The notes below the pieces were generated by a model. It did not search any database. It was not told the origin of the DNA and was given only the letters and a program-made list of their open reading frames with translations. The position numbers and the translations under genes are program-made. This document shows positions 16,843 through 25,717 of a stretch of 64,000 nucleotides of DNA, piece after piece; position 1 is the stretch's first letter, and the number at the start of each line of letters is the position of its first letter. The DNA is taken from the NCBI RefSeq assembly GCF_029946515.1, contig NZ_JARZHH010000018.1:112499-176498 (forward strand). Reading direction: 5' to 3'. This DNA comes from Polyangium sp. 6x1 (GTDB lineage: Bacteria > Myxococcota_A > Polyangia > Polyangiales > Polyangiaceae).

Positions 16843-17322
16843 ATGGACGCTCGAAAGGGAGTAGGGATCGGGAGCATCGCGCCGCGAGGGCCCGGTGCGA
16901 GGCCGGTGACGCGCGCGGGAGCGCTGAACCCCGAGTCGAACGACGAGCAACCCGAGCTCACGCAAGAGCAGCGCGAGGAGTTGCGCGGCTTGCTGGACGC
17001 GCGGCGCGCGGAGATTCTGGCGAGCATCGAGACGCGCCAGGAGCAAGAGCGCGACACGGGCCGCGAGGTCGGCGACGAGATGGACGAGGCGAACATCGAG
17101 GGCGCGACGGCGATGGCTTCGCGCCTGCTCGAACGGGACGTGCAGCTCCTCTCGGAGATCGACCGCGCGCTCGCGAAGTTCAACGACGGCACGTACGGCC
17201 TGTGCGAGGGCACGGGCGAGCCGATCGGCTTCCCGCGCCTGCGGTCGCGGCCCTGGGCGCGCTTCAGCGTGGAGTACCAGGAGCAGCTCGAGCGCGAGGC
17301 GCGCACGCGCGGCGGCATCTGA
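16843..17322 (+). CDS. DksA/TraR-family protein with an incomplete zinc site
   Basis: DksA-type proteins insert a coiled coil into the RNA polymerase secondary channel and, with ppGpp, adjust promoter use. The 159-residue protein has the coiled-coil region (about 45-105: LTQEQREELRGLLDARRAEIL ... LLERDVQLLSEIDRALAKF) and the C-terminal finger YGLCEGTGEPIGFPRLRSRPW. Only Cys121 remains of the four zinc cysteines: the first CxxC reads CEGT, and the second pair is replaced by FSVEY. It may therefore fold without zinc, as reported for cysteine-poor DksA paralogues such as P. aeruginosa DksA2. A Shine-Dalgarno sequence (AAAGGGGA) precedes the ATG. Confidence 0.87.
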   Translation: MDARKGVGIGSIAPRGPGARPVTRAGALNPESNDEQPELTQEQREELRGLLDARRAEILASIETRQEQERDTGREVGDEMDEANIEGATAMASRLLERDVQLLSEIDRALAKFNDGTYGLCEGTGEPIGFPRLRSRPWARFSVEYQEQLEREARTRGGI

Positions 17323-17365
17323 AAACCGAGCCCGACGGGGGCGCCAGCCTGATAACGTCTCGGGG

Positions 17366-18349
17366 GTGATTCGCCGCCGAGACCGCTCGTTTTTGCGGAG
17401 CGTCGTGCTCCTTTCTGCGCTCGCGCTCCCCGTCGTCGTGTTCGCGTGCTCGCCGGTCGAGACGGTGTCTCCTGCGCCGGTGGACGCTGGCGCGGATGCG
17501 TCGTCTGCGTCGTCGTCCTCGTCGTCTGCGTCGTCCTCCTCGTCGAGCGGCGCGGGAGGGCAGGGCGGCGGCGGAAGCGGCGGCGCGGGCGGTGTCGGCG
17601 GAAGCGGCGGCGTCGGCGGCACCGGAGGCGGAAGCGGCGGAAGCGGCGGCGTCGGCGGCACCGGAGGCGGAAGCGGCGGCGCGGGCGGCGTTGGTGGAAC
17701 CGGCAGCGGTGGCTCCGGCGGAAGCGGCGGCGTTGGCGGAAGCGGCAGCGGTGGCTCCGGCGGAAGCGGCGGCGTCGGCGGCAACGAGCCCGACGCCGGC
17801 CCGAGCGACGCCGGCGCGTGCCCCGTCACCACGATGGCCGTGCCCATCCTCCCATCCCCGCACGTCGCGATGTGCTCCCCCGTCGTGTATTCGACGAACC
17901 CTCCGACCTCGGGCCCGCACTATCCCTCGTGGGCCGCATTCAAATGGTATGACGCCCCCGTCCCGCGTGGTTTCCTCGTCCATTCGATGGAGCACGGCGC
18001 GGTCGTCATCTCGTACCATTGCGAGGGCGGCTGCGCGTCCGAGCTTGCGACCCTCGCGGCCTTCCTCGACGCGCGCCCGGCCGATCCGCTCTGCGCCGCG
18101 CCCTTGAAGGCGCGCATCATCGTCGTGCCCGACCCCGAGCTCGACGTCCGCTTCGCCGCCGCCGGGTGGGGCGCGCTCCTCCGCGCCGATTGCCTCGACA
18201 CGGCCGCGCTCGGCGCGTTCCTCGACACCTATTATGCGAAGGGGCCGGAGAACATCTGCTTCGACGGCGTGGACGTCCTCGCCCCGGGCAGCGGGGTTCC
18301 GGCCGATTGCGGCACCCAGCCGATGGATGCGGGCGCCGACGCCCCGTGA
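17366..18349 (+). CDS. DUF3105 lipoprotein with Ser and Gly-rich tether
   Basis: The 327-residue protein starts at GTG, with TAACGT ending 7 bases upstream. The signal is lipoprotein-like (LSALALPVVVFACS). Next come a poly-Ser run and about 75 residues of GSGG/GVGG repeats (DNA 17550-17790), a flexible spacer. The C-terminal domain (about 155-310) carries the DUF3105 signature: NPPTSGPHYPSWAAF, VPRGFLVHSMEHGAVVISYH. Conserved cysteines at CEGGCASEL probably form disulfides. DUF3105 has no established function; the His/Glu core suggests metal binding (inference). The gene ends inside a strong inverted repeat. Confidence 0.85.
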   Translation: MIRRRDRSFLRSVVLLSALALPVVVFACSPVETVSPAPVDAGADASSASSSSSSASSSSSSGAGGQGGGGSGGAGGVGGSGGVGGTGGGSGGSGGVGGTGGGSGGAGGVGGTGSGGSGGSGGVGGSGSGGSGGSGGVGGNEPDAGPSDAGACPVTTMAVPILPSPHVAMCSPVVYSTNPPTSGPHYPSWAAFKWYDAPVPRGFLVHSMEHGAVVISYHCEGGCASELATLAAFLDARPADPLCAAPLKARIIVVPDPELDVRFAAAGWGALLRADCLDTAALGAFLDTYYAKGPENICFDGVDVLAPGSGVPADCGTQPMDAGADAP

Positions 18350-18372
18350 CCTGACGAGGCACGGGGCGTCGG
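18336..18372. terminator. Bidirectional hairpin terminator between convergent genes
   Basis: A perfect 13-bp inverted repeat, CCGACGCCCCGTG (18336-18348) and CACGGGGCGTCGG (18360-18372), encloses an 11-base loop. The DUF3105 stop codon lies at its left arm, and the DUF1552 stop is 14 bases beyond the right arm. It lacks a T tract but is the strongest stem I saw in the window. Confidence 0.7.
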
Positions 18373-18385
18373 GGGGCCGAGGCGC

Positions 18386-19846
18386 TCAGCCCATTGCCTC
18401 GCCGGTGTACAGGAAGGGCACCGGCGACCGGCGACCGGCCGTGGTGTCCCAGAAGGCGCCATTCGGCTTTTTTGCGAGGGCGTTCGGAGGATAACTCCCA
18501 TAGCCCTTCCCGGACGTCGCCTCGTAGTCCTCCGACGACAGGCCCATGCAGTTCATGAACGTCACGAGGAGGTTGTTCATCGGAATCCCGCGCCGGCTGT
18601 CATCGTGGAGCGTTTCACTCGCCGGCTCCCGGAAATCGATGTAGTGGCCTTGCTTCAGCTTGCCGCCGGCGCCGCCGGCGACCATCACGGGCATTCCGTT
18701 GGCGCTGTGCTCCCCTCCGATCACGACGCAGCCGTATTGCATGGCCCAGTAGACGAGCGAATTGTCGAGCAATGTGCCCGAAGACTCCGTCACCGCGTCG
18801 AGGATGCCGAGCAGCCTCGCCACGCGGCTTCCGGTGAGCTTCAGGTCGACCGCCAGCTCCGACGCGGTTTCACCCGACATGGTCTTCCCATAGATCTTGT
18901 GGTGCTGCTCGTGACGTGGGTAGGTGCCCATGGACATGCCGAGCGTGATGCTGGCGACGCGCGTCAGGTCACAGGCCATGGCCGCCGCGAGGATGCGGAA
19001 CTGATTGGTGATCACGGCCTCGATGTCGACCTCGTCCACCTGCATTGCGGGTGTGCACGTGCCGGCTCCCTTCTGGATGTCGGCGACGAGCGACATGTAC
19101 GATTCGAGCTTCTGCTTGTCGGCCGCCGAGATGCGGCTGCTGTCGCGCACCTTCTTGTAGTCGGCGTACACGGCCTGCAAGAGGGCCGTCTCGCGCGGGT
19201 CGCCTTCGGCCACGCCACCGAAGCCCGAAGCGAAAGCATCGAAGAAGGCCTGGGTCTGCTTCACGGGCCGAATCATCTCGAGCTTCCCGTTCGCCGAACG
19301 CCACGAGAACGAGCGGTTCTTGCTGTAGTCGTCGGTGATGACCGGGTTGAGGACCACCAGGCGCCGCACCGCAGGCACCTCGGGCCCGTACACCTTTGCC
19401 GAGTTCGACAGCATCACATCAATCGACTCCTGGCCGCTGGTCGGTGGCGCCTCGTCATTGTCGAGGCCCGCCGCGTACGAGGAGGCGCAGGTGGGGAAGC
19501 AGTATTGATGGTTCCAGTTTTCGGCCAGCACGTCGATCCCGCGCAGCACCGAGAGCTTGCTCGTGAAGGGCGTGAACGCGTCCCCGAGGATGGGCGAGAT
19601 GGCGCCCGGGAGCTCGCTCAGGGCCTTCACGTTGACGAACGGCTCGATGTTTTGGTTGGCCTTCAATGCGCCGTAGTAGAGCGGGGCGTTCGGACCGTAG
19701 GGGTTCAAGACCTGGATGTATCGAGGCGGCGTGGTCTCGGGCCCCGCGTACGCCTCCCTCGGCATCAACGAGCGCAGCGCCGGCAGCACCAGGGCCGCCC
19801 CCGCGCCGCACAGGAACAATCGTCGGCTTTTCGGGTTGTATTTCAT
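18386..19846 (-). CDS. DUF1552 family exported protein
   Basis: The 486-residue protein has a twin-Arg-like N-terminus (KSRRLFLCGAGAALVLPAL) and matches DUF1552, a family found with DUF1592 in planctomycetes and myxobacteria. Typical stretches are PPRYIQVLNPYGPNAPLYY, DVLAENWNHQYCFPTCASSY, MSMGTYPRHEQHHKIY and YWAMQYGCVVIGGEHSANGMPVMVAGGAGG. Distant relation to the alkaline-phosphatase-like DUF1501 group is possible, but the function is unknown. It starts 7 bases after the DUF1592 stop, so the two are one operon; GAGG precedes the ATG. Confidence 0.9.
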   Translation of the reverse strand: MKYNPKSRRLFLCGAGAALVLPALRSLMPREAYAGPETTPPRYIQVLNPYGPNAPLYYGALKANQNIEPFVNVKALSELPGAISPILGDAFTPFTSKLSVLRGIDVLAENWNHQYCFPTCASSYAAGLDNDEAPPTSGQESIDVMLSNSAKVYGPEVPAVRRLVVLNPVITDDYSKNRSFSWRSANGKLEMIRPVKQTQAFFDAFASGFGGVAEGDPRETALLQAVYADYKKVRDSSRISAADKQKLESYMSLVADIQKGAGTCTPAMQVDEVDIEAVITNQFRILAAAMACDLTRVASITLGMSMGTYPRHEQHHKIYGKTMSGETASELAVDLKLTGSRVARLLGILDAVTESSGTLLDNSLVYWAMQYGCVVIGGEHSANGMPVMVAGGAGGKLKQGHYIDFREPASETLHDDSRRGIPMNNLLVTFMNCMGLSSEDYEATSGKGYGSYPPNALAKKPNGAFWDTTAGRRSPVPFLYTGEAMG

Positions 19847-19853
19847 GGCGTCC

Positions 19854-21560
19854 TCAGGGCTCCTGCTTCCAGAAAATGTCTTCGTTGGCGATGGTGGCGA
19901 TCAGCACGGATTGAAGCGTGCCGCTTTGACTTTGAGCCTCTCCCTCGCTGAGGATGCAGCTGTCGTTGGCAATGTCGACGGTGCTCGCGTGGTAATACTC
20001 GAAGAGTCGACGCGAGATGCAGGCCCGGGCTTTGTAGCTCTCGGACATGGCGAGCGCGAGCTCCACCGAGTCGCTCAATCGCTCCGGCCCCCCGGGCTCG
20101 AGCTCCGGGTCCTGTGCCGTGGTATCAATGGGCCAGGTTGCTCCGGGCTCGCCCTGTTCATTGAACACGAGCTCCTCGCTCCGCGTCGCGCCGAGCTGAT
20201 CGAACCCCTCGAAGGCGAACCCGATCCCGTTGACTCTCGCGTGGCAGGCAATGCAAGCGGGCGCATCGGTGAGCTTCATCGTCTTGTCGCGATTGCTCAT
20301 GTTTTCGATGTCGCCGACCTCGCTCTTGCGCTCCGCGACCGCCGCCGGGTCCGGCATCCCCAGCTCGTCGCAAAGGAACGCTTTCCGCAGGCGCGCGCCG
20401 CGCACGATGGGGCTCGTGCGCCCGCCAGCGTTCGTCAGCAGCGCGGGGCGGTGCAGCAGCCCTGGGTGTGACGCTGCGCTGGCGACCGGCGCCTCGCTCG
20501 ACACCACCTCCGTATCGAAGATTCGAGCCATCGCCTCGGACCGCGGGAAAGCCGCGCTCGAGGTCATCAGTTCGTGGAACGTGCCCTCGTCCGACCAGAA
20601 GACGTGCTCGAAGAAGTCGAACGCCTCCTGCCTCATCTCGTCCCCGAGCCCCGAGGTATCGGGGATGCCGATCTGCGCGCCCACCGCGGGCATCGGATCG
20701 GGCACGGTGCCGAGGCGCGCGTAATAGCGGAAGAAGTCGCGCACCTTGAGGTGCGCCTTCTCCCCGGCGAGCAGGCGCTCCACGTGCGCTCGCACGCCCT
20801 CGAGGGATTGAAGCTCTCCGCTGCGCGCCGCCGCCATGAGCGCGTCGTCGGGCATGGTGTTCTGCGTGAGGTACGAGATGCGCGAGGCCACCTCGAAATC
20901 GGTGAGGCGAATCCGGCCGTTCTTGATCTCGGCGCCTTCCTCGATGTGGAACACCAGAGAGGGCGACTGCAGCAGTCGACGCAAGAGGTACGAGAGCCCC
21001 CCCATATCCGCGCCGGCTTCGTGATAGTAACTCAGGTACGACTGCACCTCGTCGGAGCTGAGATCGCGGCGCCAGACCTGGCCGCCGAATTGCTCCACGA
21101 CCTCCTCCACACAAGCGTCGGTGAGCGGGCTCGTGCCGGCGCAGCTCGGCAGGTGATCGGTTTTCCACGTGGGGCTCGCCATCGCGAGCTCGACGGCGCG
21201 CTTCGACACCTGGGAAAGCGCGAGCGCCGTGCCCACGGGAGGGTTGTCCGTGAAGTCACCGGCGATCACCATCTCGTCGGCCGGCAACCCGGACAATTTC
21301 GTCTGAATCTCGGCGTCTCCGATGATGGACTCGCCCAGCAGCGCACCCAGCGTATGGACCAGCTCGGCGTGCGACAGTCGACGCGTGTGGTCGAAGGTGA
21401 CGCCGCGCGCGAGCTTCCGCTGCTCGGTGCAGGCATACGTGAGCCGAGTCCCCTCGTTTTCCGAAGGATCGGAGCCGCCAATGGTACCCACGCAGCTCAC
21501 CGCCGTGCAGGCGAGAACGGCGATCCATCCGCCGGCATGAACGTTCGCCAGCTTCTTCAT
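19854..21560 (-). CDS. DUF1592-type cytochrome-domain lipoprotein
   Basis: The 568-residue protein has a signal ending VLACTAVSCVG, then the DUF1587/1592/1588-type modules of planctomycete-like proteins: RLSHAELVHTLGALLG (about 55), the long helical middle with SYLTQNTMPDDALMAAARSGEL, and the C-terminal ACIACHARVNGIGFAFEGFD, whose CIACH is a c-type heme site. The closing LALAMSESYKARACISRRLFEYYH is DUF1585-like. The family is thought to carry out periplasmic or surface redox chemistry, but the substrate is unknown. The start at 21560 is chosen because GAGGAG lies 6 bases upstream; the frame is open further up without a signal peptide. Confidence 0.88.
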   Translation of the reverse strand: MKKLANVHAGGWIAVLACTAVSCVGTIGGSDPSENEGTRLTYACTEQRKLARGVTFDHTRRLSHAELVHTLGALLGESIIGDAEIQTKLSGLPADEMVIAGDFTDNPPVGTALALSQVSKRAVELAMASPTWKTDHLPSCAGTSPLTDACVEEVVEQFGGQVWRRDLSSDEVQSYLSYYHEAGADMGGLSYLLRRLLQSPSLVFHIEEGAEIKNGRIRLTDFEVASRISYLTQNTMPDDALMAAARSGELQSLEGVRAHVERLLAGEKAHLKVRDFFRYYARLGTVPDPMPAVGAQIGIPDTSGLGDEMRQEAFDFFEHVFWSDEGTFHELMTSSAAFPRSEAMARIFDTEVVSSEAPVASAASHPGLLHRPALLTNAGGRTSPIVRGARLRKAFLCDELGMPDPAAVAERKSEVGDIENMSNRDKTMKLTDAPACIACHARVNGIGFAFEGFDQLGATRSEELVFNEQGEPGATWPIDTTAQDPELEPGGPERLSDSVELALAMSESYKARACISRRLFEYYHASTVDIANDSCILSEGEAQSQSGTLQSVLIATIANEDIFWKQEP

Positions 21561-21672
21561 GCGCATCTCCTCGGGCGGTTGCAACGGATGGCGCTGCTCC
21601 GCCCGTCCCCAATGAAAAGCCATGCTCCGCAATCTCGGCGCGACGACGTCGACGGCGAGACGACGGAGCACT

Positions 21673-21702
21673 TCATTACGGGACGATGCGCACACCTGTC
21701 AA
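21673..21702 (-). promoter_or_regulatory. Possible promoter of the DUF1592-DUF1552 operon
   Basis: On the minus strand a perfect TTGACA (21702-21697) is followed after 18 bases by TAATGA (21678-21673), a poor -10. The leader to the ATG at 21560 would be about 105 bases. The 270 bases between this operon and the TetR gene hold no other gene that I can support. Confidence 0.3.
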
Positions 21703-21830
21703 TGCACGCCCTCTCCGGCGCGGGCCGCGTTCGACTTCGCGAGCACGACGAATCCGCTGTGATTTTCGGACGTTTCAGCGTGCCACGTGGATCGGGTGTT
21801 CGATTTCGATCCGGGCACGCCGGAGGGCCG

Positions 21831-22442
21831 TCATCGCTCGTCTTTGTCGGCGAGGAGGTACCGTAGGATCATATCGCTTAGCTCGCGCTGGAATTCACCG
21901 CTCTTCACGCGATCACGATGCCGATGCGCCGCGGCCCACGACATGAGCGCGAGCGTCTCCGTCGCGATGAGCAGGCTCGTCCGCAGATCCGGCCTGCGGA
22001 AGCGCGGGGCGACCACGGCCAGCGTTCGAGCCAGAAAATCCGCGGTGTGTTCGTATCTCTCGGCCATCACCGTGCGCATGTCGGCGTCGTCCATCGAGAT
22101 GCCGTGCCGGTCGACGCGCTGGAGCACTCTCTCGACGGTGAAGCCGATCAGGTGCGACGCGACCATCTCGACCGTTTCTGGGTCGATCTGAGCCGGATCG
22201 ATCTCGGTCAAGCGCCCGAGGAGCACCGCGTACTCCGCCTCCCACGCGCGCCGCTCCGCCTCGCGCAGGAGCGCCACGCGATCGGCAAAGTGGTGGTAGA
22301 CGGTCCCGACACCGACGCCTGCCTCGCGAGCGACGCGCTTCGTCGTCACGGCCGTGGGCCCTTCGCGCGCGAGGATCCGATCCGTCGCCTCGAGGATGAA
22401 GCGGACCGTATCCTCGCTTCGCTTCTGACGCGCAGCCTTCAT
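21831..22442 (-). CDS. TetR-family transcriptional regulator
   Basis: The 203-residue protein has the TetR N-terminal helix-turn-helix: SEDTVRFILEATDRIL, REGPTAVTTKRVAREAGVGVGTVYHHFADRVALLREAE. The ligand domain (about 70-203) is all-helical and unassigned. The start at 22442 follows from the domain boundary; a TAGGAT hexamer lies 13 bases upstream. It sits directly upstream of the DUF1592-DUF1552 operon on the same strand, which makes that operon or its own promoter a plausible target. No clear palindromic operator was found. Confidence 0.92.
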   Translation of the reverse strand: MKAARQKRSEDTVRFILEATDRILAREGPTAVTTKRVAREAGVGVGTVYHHFADRVALLREAERRAWEAEYAVLLGRLTEIDPAQIDPETVEMVASHLIGFTVERVLQRVDRHGISMDDADMRTVMAERYEHTADFLARTLAVVAPRFRRPDLRTSLLIATETLALMSWAAAHRHRDRVKSGEFQRELSDMILRYLLADKDER

Positions 22443-22578
22443 GAGTCCACGCGGGATCCTACGCGAAAGTACCGCGTGCGCGAGGGGCATGTTCGGCGAC
22501 CGGATACGCCGCTGAAGCTTTGCAGTATGCCTGTTGCGAGGGCTGCGCCGAGGGGCGCGGGCGCAGATTCGCGCGAAT

Positions 22579-23745
22579 TCAGCGATATCGCTCGGCGCAA
22601 ACACCTAGCGCCACGCCCGTCGTCTGGAGGCATTTGTTCAGATCGGCGCACGCGGCCAGGGGTTCTCGGTAGCTGCATTCCTTCGCCACCTGGTAGCAGC
22701 GTATGCAGGCCGCCTCGTTGAACTTCTCGGCGGAGAGCTTGTGCTCGTAGACCACGAAGTCCGCGGTGCCCCGCCCAGGCGCGAATTTGGGCGGGTTTTC
22801 CAGCGCGAGGCCGTCGAAGGTCGTGAACGAGAGCTCCGCGGGCTGGGTCCGATAGACGGGACAGGCGATCTCCCCGGCTCCCGCGCGTGACCAGATCCCG
22901 TCGAGGAAATGCTTCGAGTAAAACCTGCTCGGATCCCCGTCGCGCCGCTGGCTGAAGCCGCCGGCGGCGGCGTTGTTGTACGGTATGCCGGGGAAGACCT
23001 CCGGATTGGGGACCTTGTACGTGAAATTGATCGAAGTGACCTCGCTGAACTTGCGCTCGATGGGTTCGGGGTGGAAGGCGATCGCCAGCATGTAACAATG
23101 CCCGCGCTTGAGCTGGATGGTCTCGGGCGCGCGGTCGGGCAGATCCTCGAGCTTCGCGGTGAACCGTTTGACCTCGCGGTAGCCGTCCTTGGCCAGCGAA
23201 AGCCGCCCGAGGAGCGTCTCGACGTCGGGGTATTTGGGCGGGTCGGGGGCGAGGGAGACGGCGTAATAGGTCCGTTTCCGCACGGGCATGGGAGCGAAGG
23301 CGTCAGTGATGCTGCTCGTCAAGTAGAGAGCGTTCGCGCCATGGCGCGCCGCCTCCGCGGCGAGGAGTTTTTCGCGCCGCGCGCGCAGGGCCTCGTTGTT
23401 CAACGCGGCCTTGAGCCCCTCTTTGTCGTACCCCGAGACGTCGACGCGCTCCTTCAGGGAGATCATGCCGAGGACACGATGGGGCCGCTCCTCGCTCGGA
23501 TACCTCGGCGCGGCCATGAACCTCTTCTCCGGCGTCGGGCCATATTGGTCGTAGAAGAAGGCGTCCGGCAGCTCGCTCTGTTCGTGGATTTCGACGCGAG
23601 ACGCGTCCGCCGGAGGCGCGTCCTCGACGAAGGACTCGTAGGCGACGTCGTGGTGGTGCTCGAAGTTGATCCCATCGGCCCCGTGCCTGCGGCAACCCGA
23701 GGCGGCGGACAGGACGAGCGCGAGGGCGAGGACGATACGCTTCAC
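22579..23745 (-). CDS. Lipoprotein, function unknown
   Basis: The protein has 388 residues from the GTG at 23745, which gives the signal KRIVLALALVLSAASGCRR (lipid-modified Cys 18). An ATG at 23793 in the same frame would add 16 residues before the signal. I prefer the GTG because TTGCGC (23801-23796) and TATATG (23779-23774), 16 bases apart, would start transcription downstream of that ATG. The mature protein has one recognisable feature: a C-terminal CIRCYQVAKECSYREPLAACADLNKC cluster that should be disulfide-bonded. A segment around 105-145 (LRARREKLLAAEAARHGANALYL) resembles the fold of small 'heavy-metal-binding' YbjQ-like lipoproteins, but weakly. Confidence 0.62.
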   Translation of the reverse strand: MKRIVLALALVLSAASGCRRHGADGINFEHHHDVAYESFVEDAPPADASRVEIHEQSELPDAFFYDQYGPTPEKRFMAAPRYPSEERPHRVLGMISLKERVDVSGYDKEGLKAALNNEALRARREKLLAAEAARHGANALYLTSSITDAFAPMPVRKRTYYAVSLAPDPPKYPDVETLLGRLSLAKDGYREVKRFTAKLEDLPDRAPETIQLKRGHCYMLAIAFHPEPIERKFSEVTSINFTYKVPNPEVFPGIPYNNAAAGGFSQRRDGDPSRFYSKHFLDGIWSRAGAGEIACPVYRTQPAELSFTTFDGLALENPPKFAPGRGTADFVVYEHKLSAEKFNEAACIRCYQVAKECSYREPLAACADLNKCLQTTGVALGVCAERYR

Positions 23746-23845
23746 GGATGAGCTCGCTCGTGTGAGGGCGCCGCATATACCCCAGGCACGCACGGGCGCA
23801 ACCGGCGAGACTCATTCGTTGGGGTTCAAACGAACCCGCGCCGCC

Positions 23846-24559
23846 TCAAGTCGCGAGCCAGAAATCCGCGCCGAGCAGGCTCTTCGCCGTCTCGATCGTG
23901 CTGAACGCGCGCTTCAGGTCCGTCTTCGCCTGGTGCTCGGAGAGCTGCACGATGTACGGGATCCACAGCGGCCGGCACACGAGCAGCGCCGCGTAGCACC
24001 CCTCGGCCTCCTCGTTCCAGCCTTGCGACGTGGCGATCCGGGCGAGCAGGGAGTTCACCGGTACGGGCGAGCCGACCTGACCGATCTCCGACGCGCGCGC
24101 CATCACGTCGCGGGCGAGCTCCGCGCGCGCGGCCTCGTCCTCCACGTTCTTCGCGCCGCGGAACTTCTGGAACGCGATCTCCAGCCGTTGCTCGTTGTCG
24201 ACCTGCTCCTGCAGCCGATCCCGCACGATCACGCTCCAGGCCTCCACGAACGGCCGCCCGACGAGGTCCGGCGCCGCCTCGCAGTGCGCGAGCAAGAGCT
24301 CGGCTTCTTTCCAGTCGCCCGCGTCGCGCGCGAGCTCGAGGCCCGACAGGACACGCTCTTCCTCTCCGCGGCCCGGGTCCTTCTCGAGGAGCCACCGCTC
24401 CCAGTAGAGCGCGCCGCGCGACAGCGTGCGGAACACCATCGCCGGCTGCGTGAGCCGCGCGTACATCGCCTGCTGAATGAGGAGGCTCTTGTGGCGCTCG
24501 ACGTCCGGCACCGCGAGGCTCTTCGGCCAGGCCTCGGCCCCGAAGGCGAAGGTGATCAT
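23846..24559 (-). CDS. Hypothetical helical-repeat protein
   Basis: The 237-residue protein starts at an ATG overlapping the stop of the upstream gene (ATGA). It is almost entirely helical, with pieces such as DAGDWKEAELLLAHCEAAP and SQGWNEEAEGCYAALLVCRP that look like TPR-type hairpins. There is no signal peptide or membrane segment, so it should be cytoplasmic. No family is recognised. Translational coupling to the 24556-25077 gene suggests the two proteins work together. Confidence 0.6.
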   Translation of the reverse strand: MITFAFGAEAWPKSLAVPDVERHKSLLIQQAMYARLTQPAMVFRTLSRGALYWERWLLEKDPGRGEEERVLSGLELARDAGDWKEAELLLAHCEAAPDLVGRPFVEAWSVIVRDRLQEQVDNEQRLEIAFQKFRGAKNVEDEAARAELARDVMARASEIGQVGSPVPVNSLLARIATSQGWNEEAEGCYAALLVCRPLWIPYIVQLSEHQAKTDLKRAFSTIETAKSLLGADFWLAT

Positions 24560-25077
24560 GTGAGGACCCGGATCGCGGCCTTTCCTCCGCCGAAGGCCAC
24601 GGCGCCGGCGATCTTTCGCCCACCCGGCGCGCCGCGCACGTGCTGCACCACGTCCGCGAGCACAGAGTCCGGATCGGCGCCCTCGGTGCCGAACGCGACG
24701 AGCACGCCGTCGTCCTGCCCGTCGGGCTTCTGGAGATGCAGATCCAGCCACGGACCCCGCTTCGACACGCGCGCCACGCGCAGCTCGTTCCGCGCCCGCA
24801 GGATCGCGGTGATCACGCCGGCCGCGGCCACGTGCAAGACATCTTCGCGCCCGTCGGCGCGCAGCGCCTCGACGTCGGCGGCCGAGACGTCGGCCGCGTG
24901 CACCAGCGAAAAACCTTCGACCGTCGGATCCTGGGCGCCCGGAGCGAAGTAGGCGAGCTCGAAGGAGCTCGTGGTCCCGGGCGCGGCCTCGCACGCGAGC
25001 AGACACGCTGGCAGCACGAGCGGCGGCCACAAATTCGGCTGATCCGCCCTCAATTTCGCGAGGTTATAAGTCTGCAT
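24556..25077 (-). CDS. Hypothetical soluble protein
   Basis: From the ATG at 25077 this is a 173-residue protein of mixed alpha/beta type with no recognised domain. A GTG at 25104 would add nine residues; a TACCCT hexamer (25100-25095) lies between the two, which favours the shorter form if it is the -10. An internal hydrophobic stretch (VLPACLLACEAAP, about 20-32) is too polar to be a sure membrane segment. The stop overlaps the next start by four bases. It is divergent from the HNH gene. Confidence 0.5.
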   Translation of the reverse strand: MQTYNLAKLRADQPNLWPPLVLPACLLACEAAPGTTSSFELAYFAPGAQDPTVEGFSLVHAADVSAADVEALRADGREDVLHVAAAGVITAILRARNELRVARVSKRGPWLDLHLQKPDGQDDGVLVAFGTEGADPDSVLADVVQHVRGAPGGRKIAGAVAFGGGKAAIRVLT

Positions 25078-25305
25078 CGAGGAGATCCGCGAGCAGGGTA
25101 CCACGCCGCGTCCAGGCTCAAAAGGCCCATGGCGCGCCTTCGACCCGGAACATCACGCTGCGGCGTGGTGGGCTGCTCCACGCCCGGAAGGACAAACACG
25201 GCCGTTCGCGCGCCCTGTCACGTTTCTGTCATCACGGACCATCCGCATTTTTCGGCCCGTCTCCGCGCCCGCGCCTCGGCGTGTATCATGGGCAGCCGTC
25301 CTCCC

Positions 25306-25608
25306 ATGCGTCCCGACCCGGCCTCGATCGAACCCTGCCCGCTCTGTGGCCGGCCGAATCTGCACCCCTCGGATCATCACCTCGTGCCGCGCAGCCGCGG
25401 GGGCAAGAAGACGCTCGCGATTTGCCGCGATTGCCACCACGCCGTCCACGCCGTGCTCACGAACAAGGAGCTCGAGGCCAGGTATCACACGGTCGACGAA
25501 CTGCTCGCGCACCCCGAGCTCGCGAAGATGATCGCGTTCATCGCGCGGCAAGATCCCGGCGGTCGCGTGCGTGTGCGGTGGACGAACACGCGCCCGAAGC
25601 GGCCTTGA
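25306..25608 (+). CDS. HNH-type nuclease-like protein
   Basis: The 100-residue protein contains a compact HNH fold: CPLCGRPNLHPSDHHLVPRS (zinc CPLC and the catalytic DHH), RGGKKTLAICRDCHHAVHAV (second zinc pair CRDC and the final His). A helical tail follows. HNH proteins cut or nick nucleic acid; a free-standing one of this size could act in repair, in mobile-element biology or as an RNA-directed enzyme, and context does not decide. The ATG at 25288 would add six residues, but it overlaps a TATCAT -10-like hexamer (25284-25289), so I favour 25306. Confidence 0.82.
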   Translation: MRPDPASIEPCPLCGRPNLHPSDHHLVPRSRGGKKTLAICRDCHHAVHAVLTNKELEARYHTVDELLAHPELAKMIAFIARQDPGGRVRVRWTNTRPKRP

Positions 25609-25717
25609 TCGGCGCGCCGCGAACGTGCTCGAAGCGCCCGCGGCGCGCCCTTCGACCGAGGCAGGACGGCGGGGTGGGGTGGTACACTTCGGGCAGGCAC
25701 GAACCCAGGAGCTTTCC

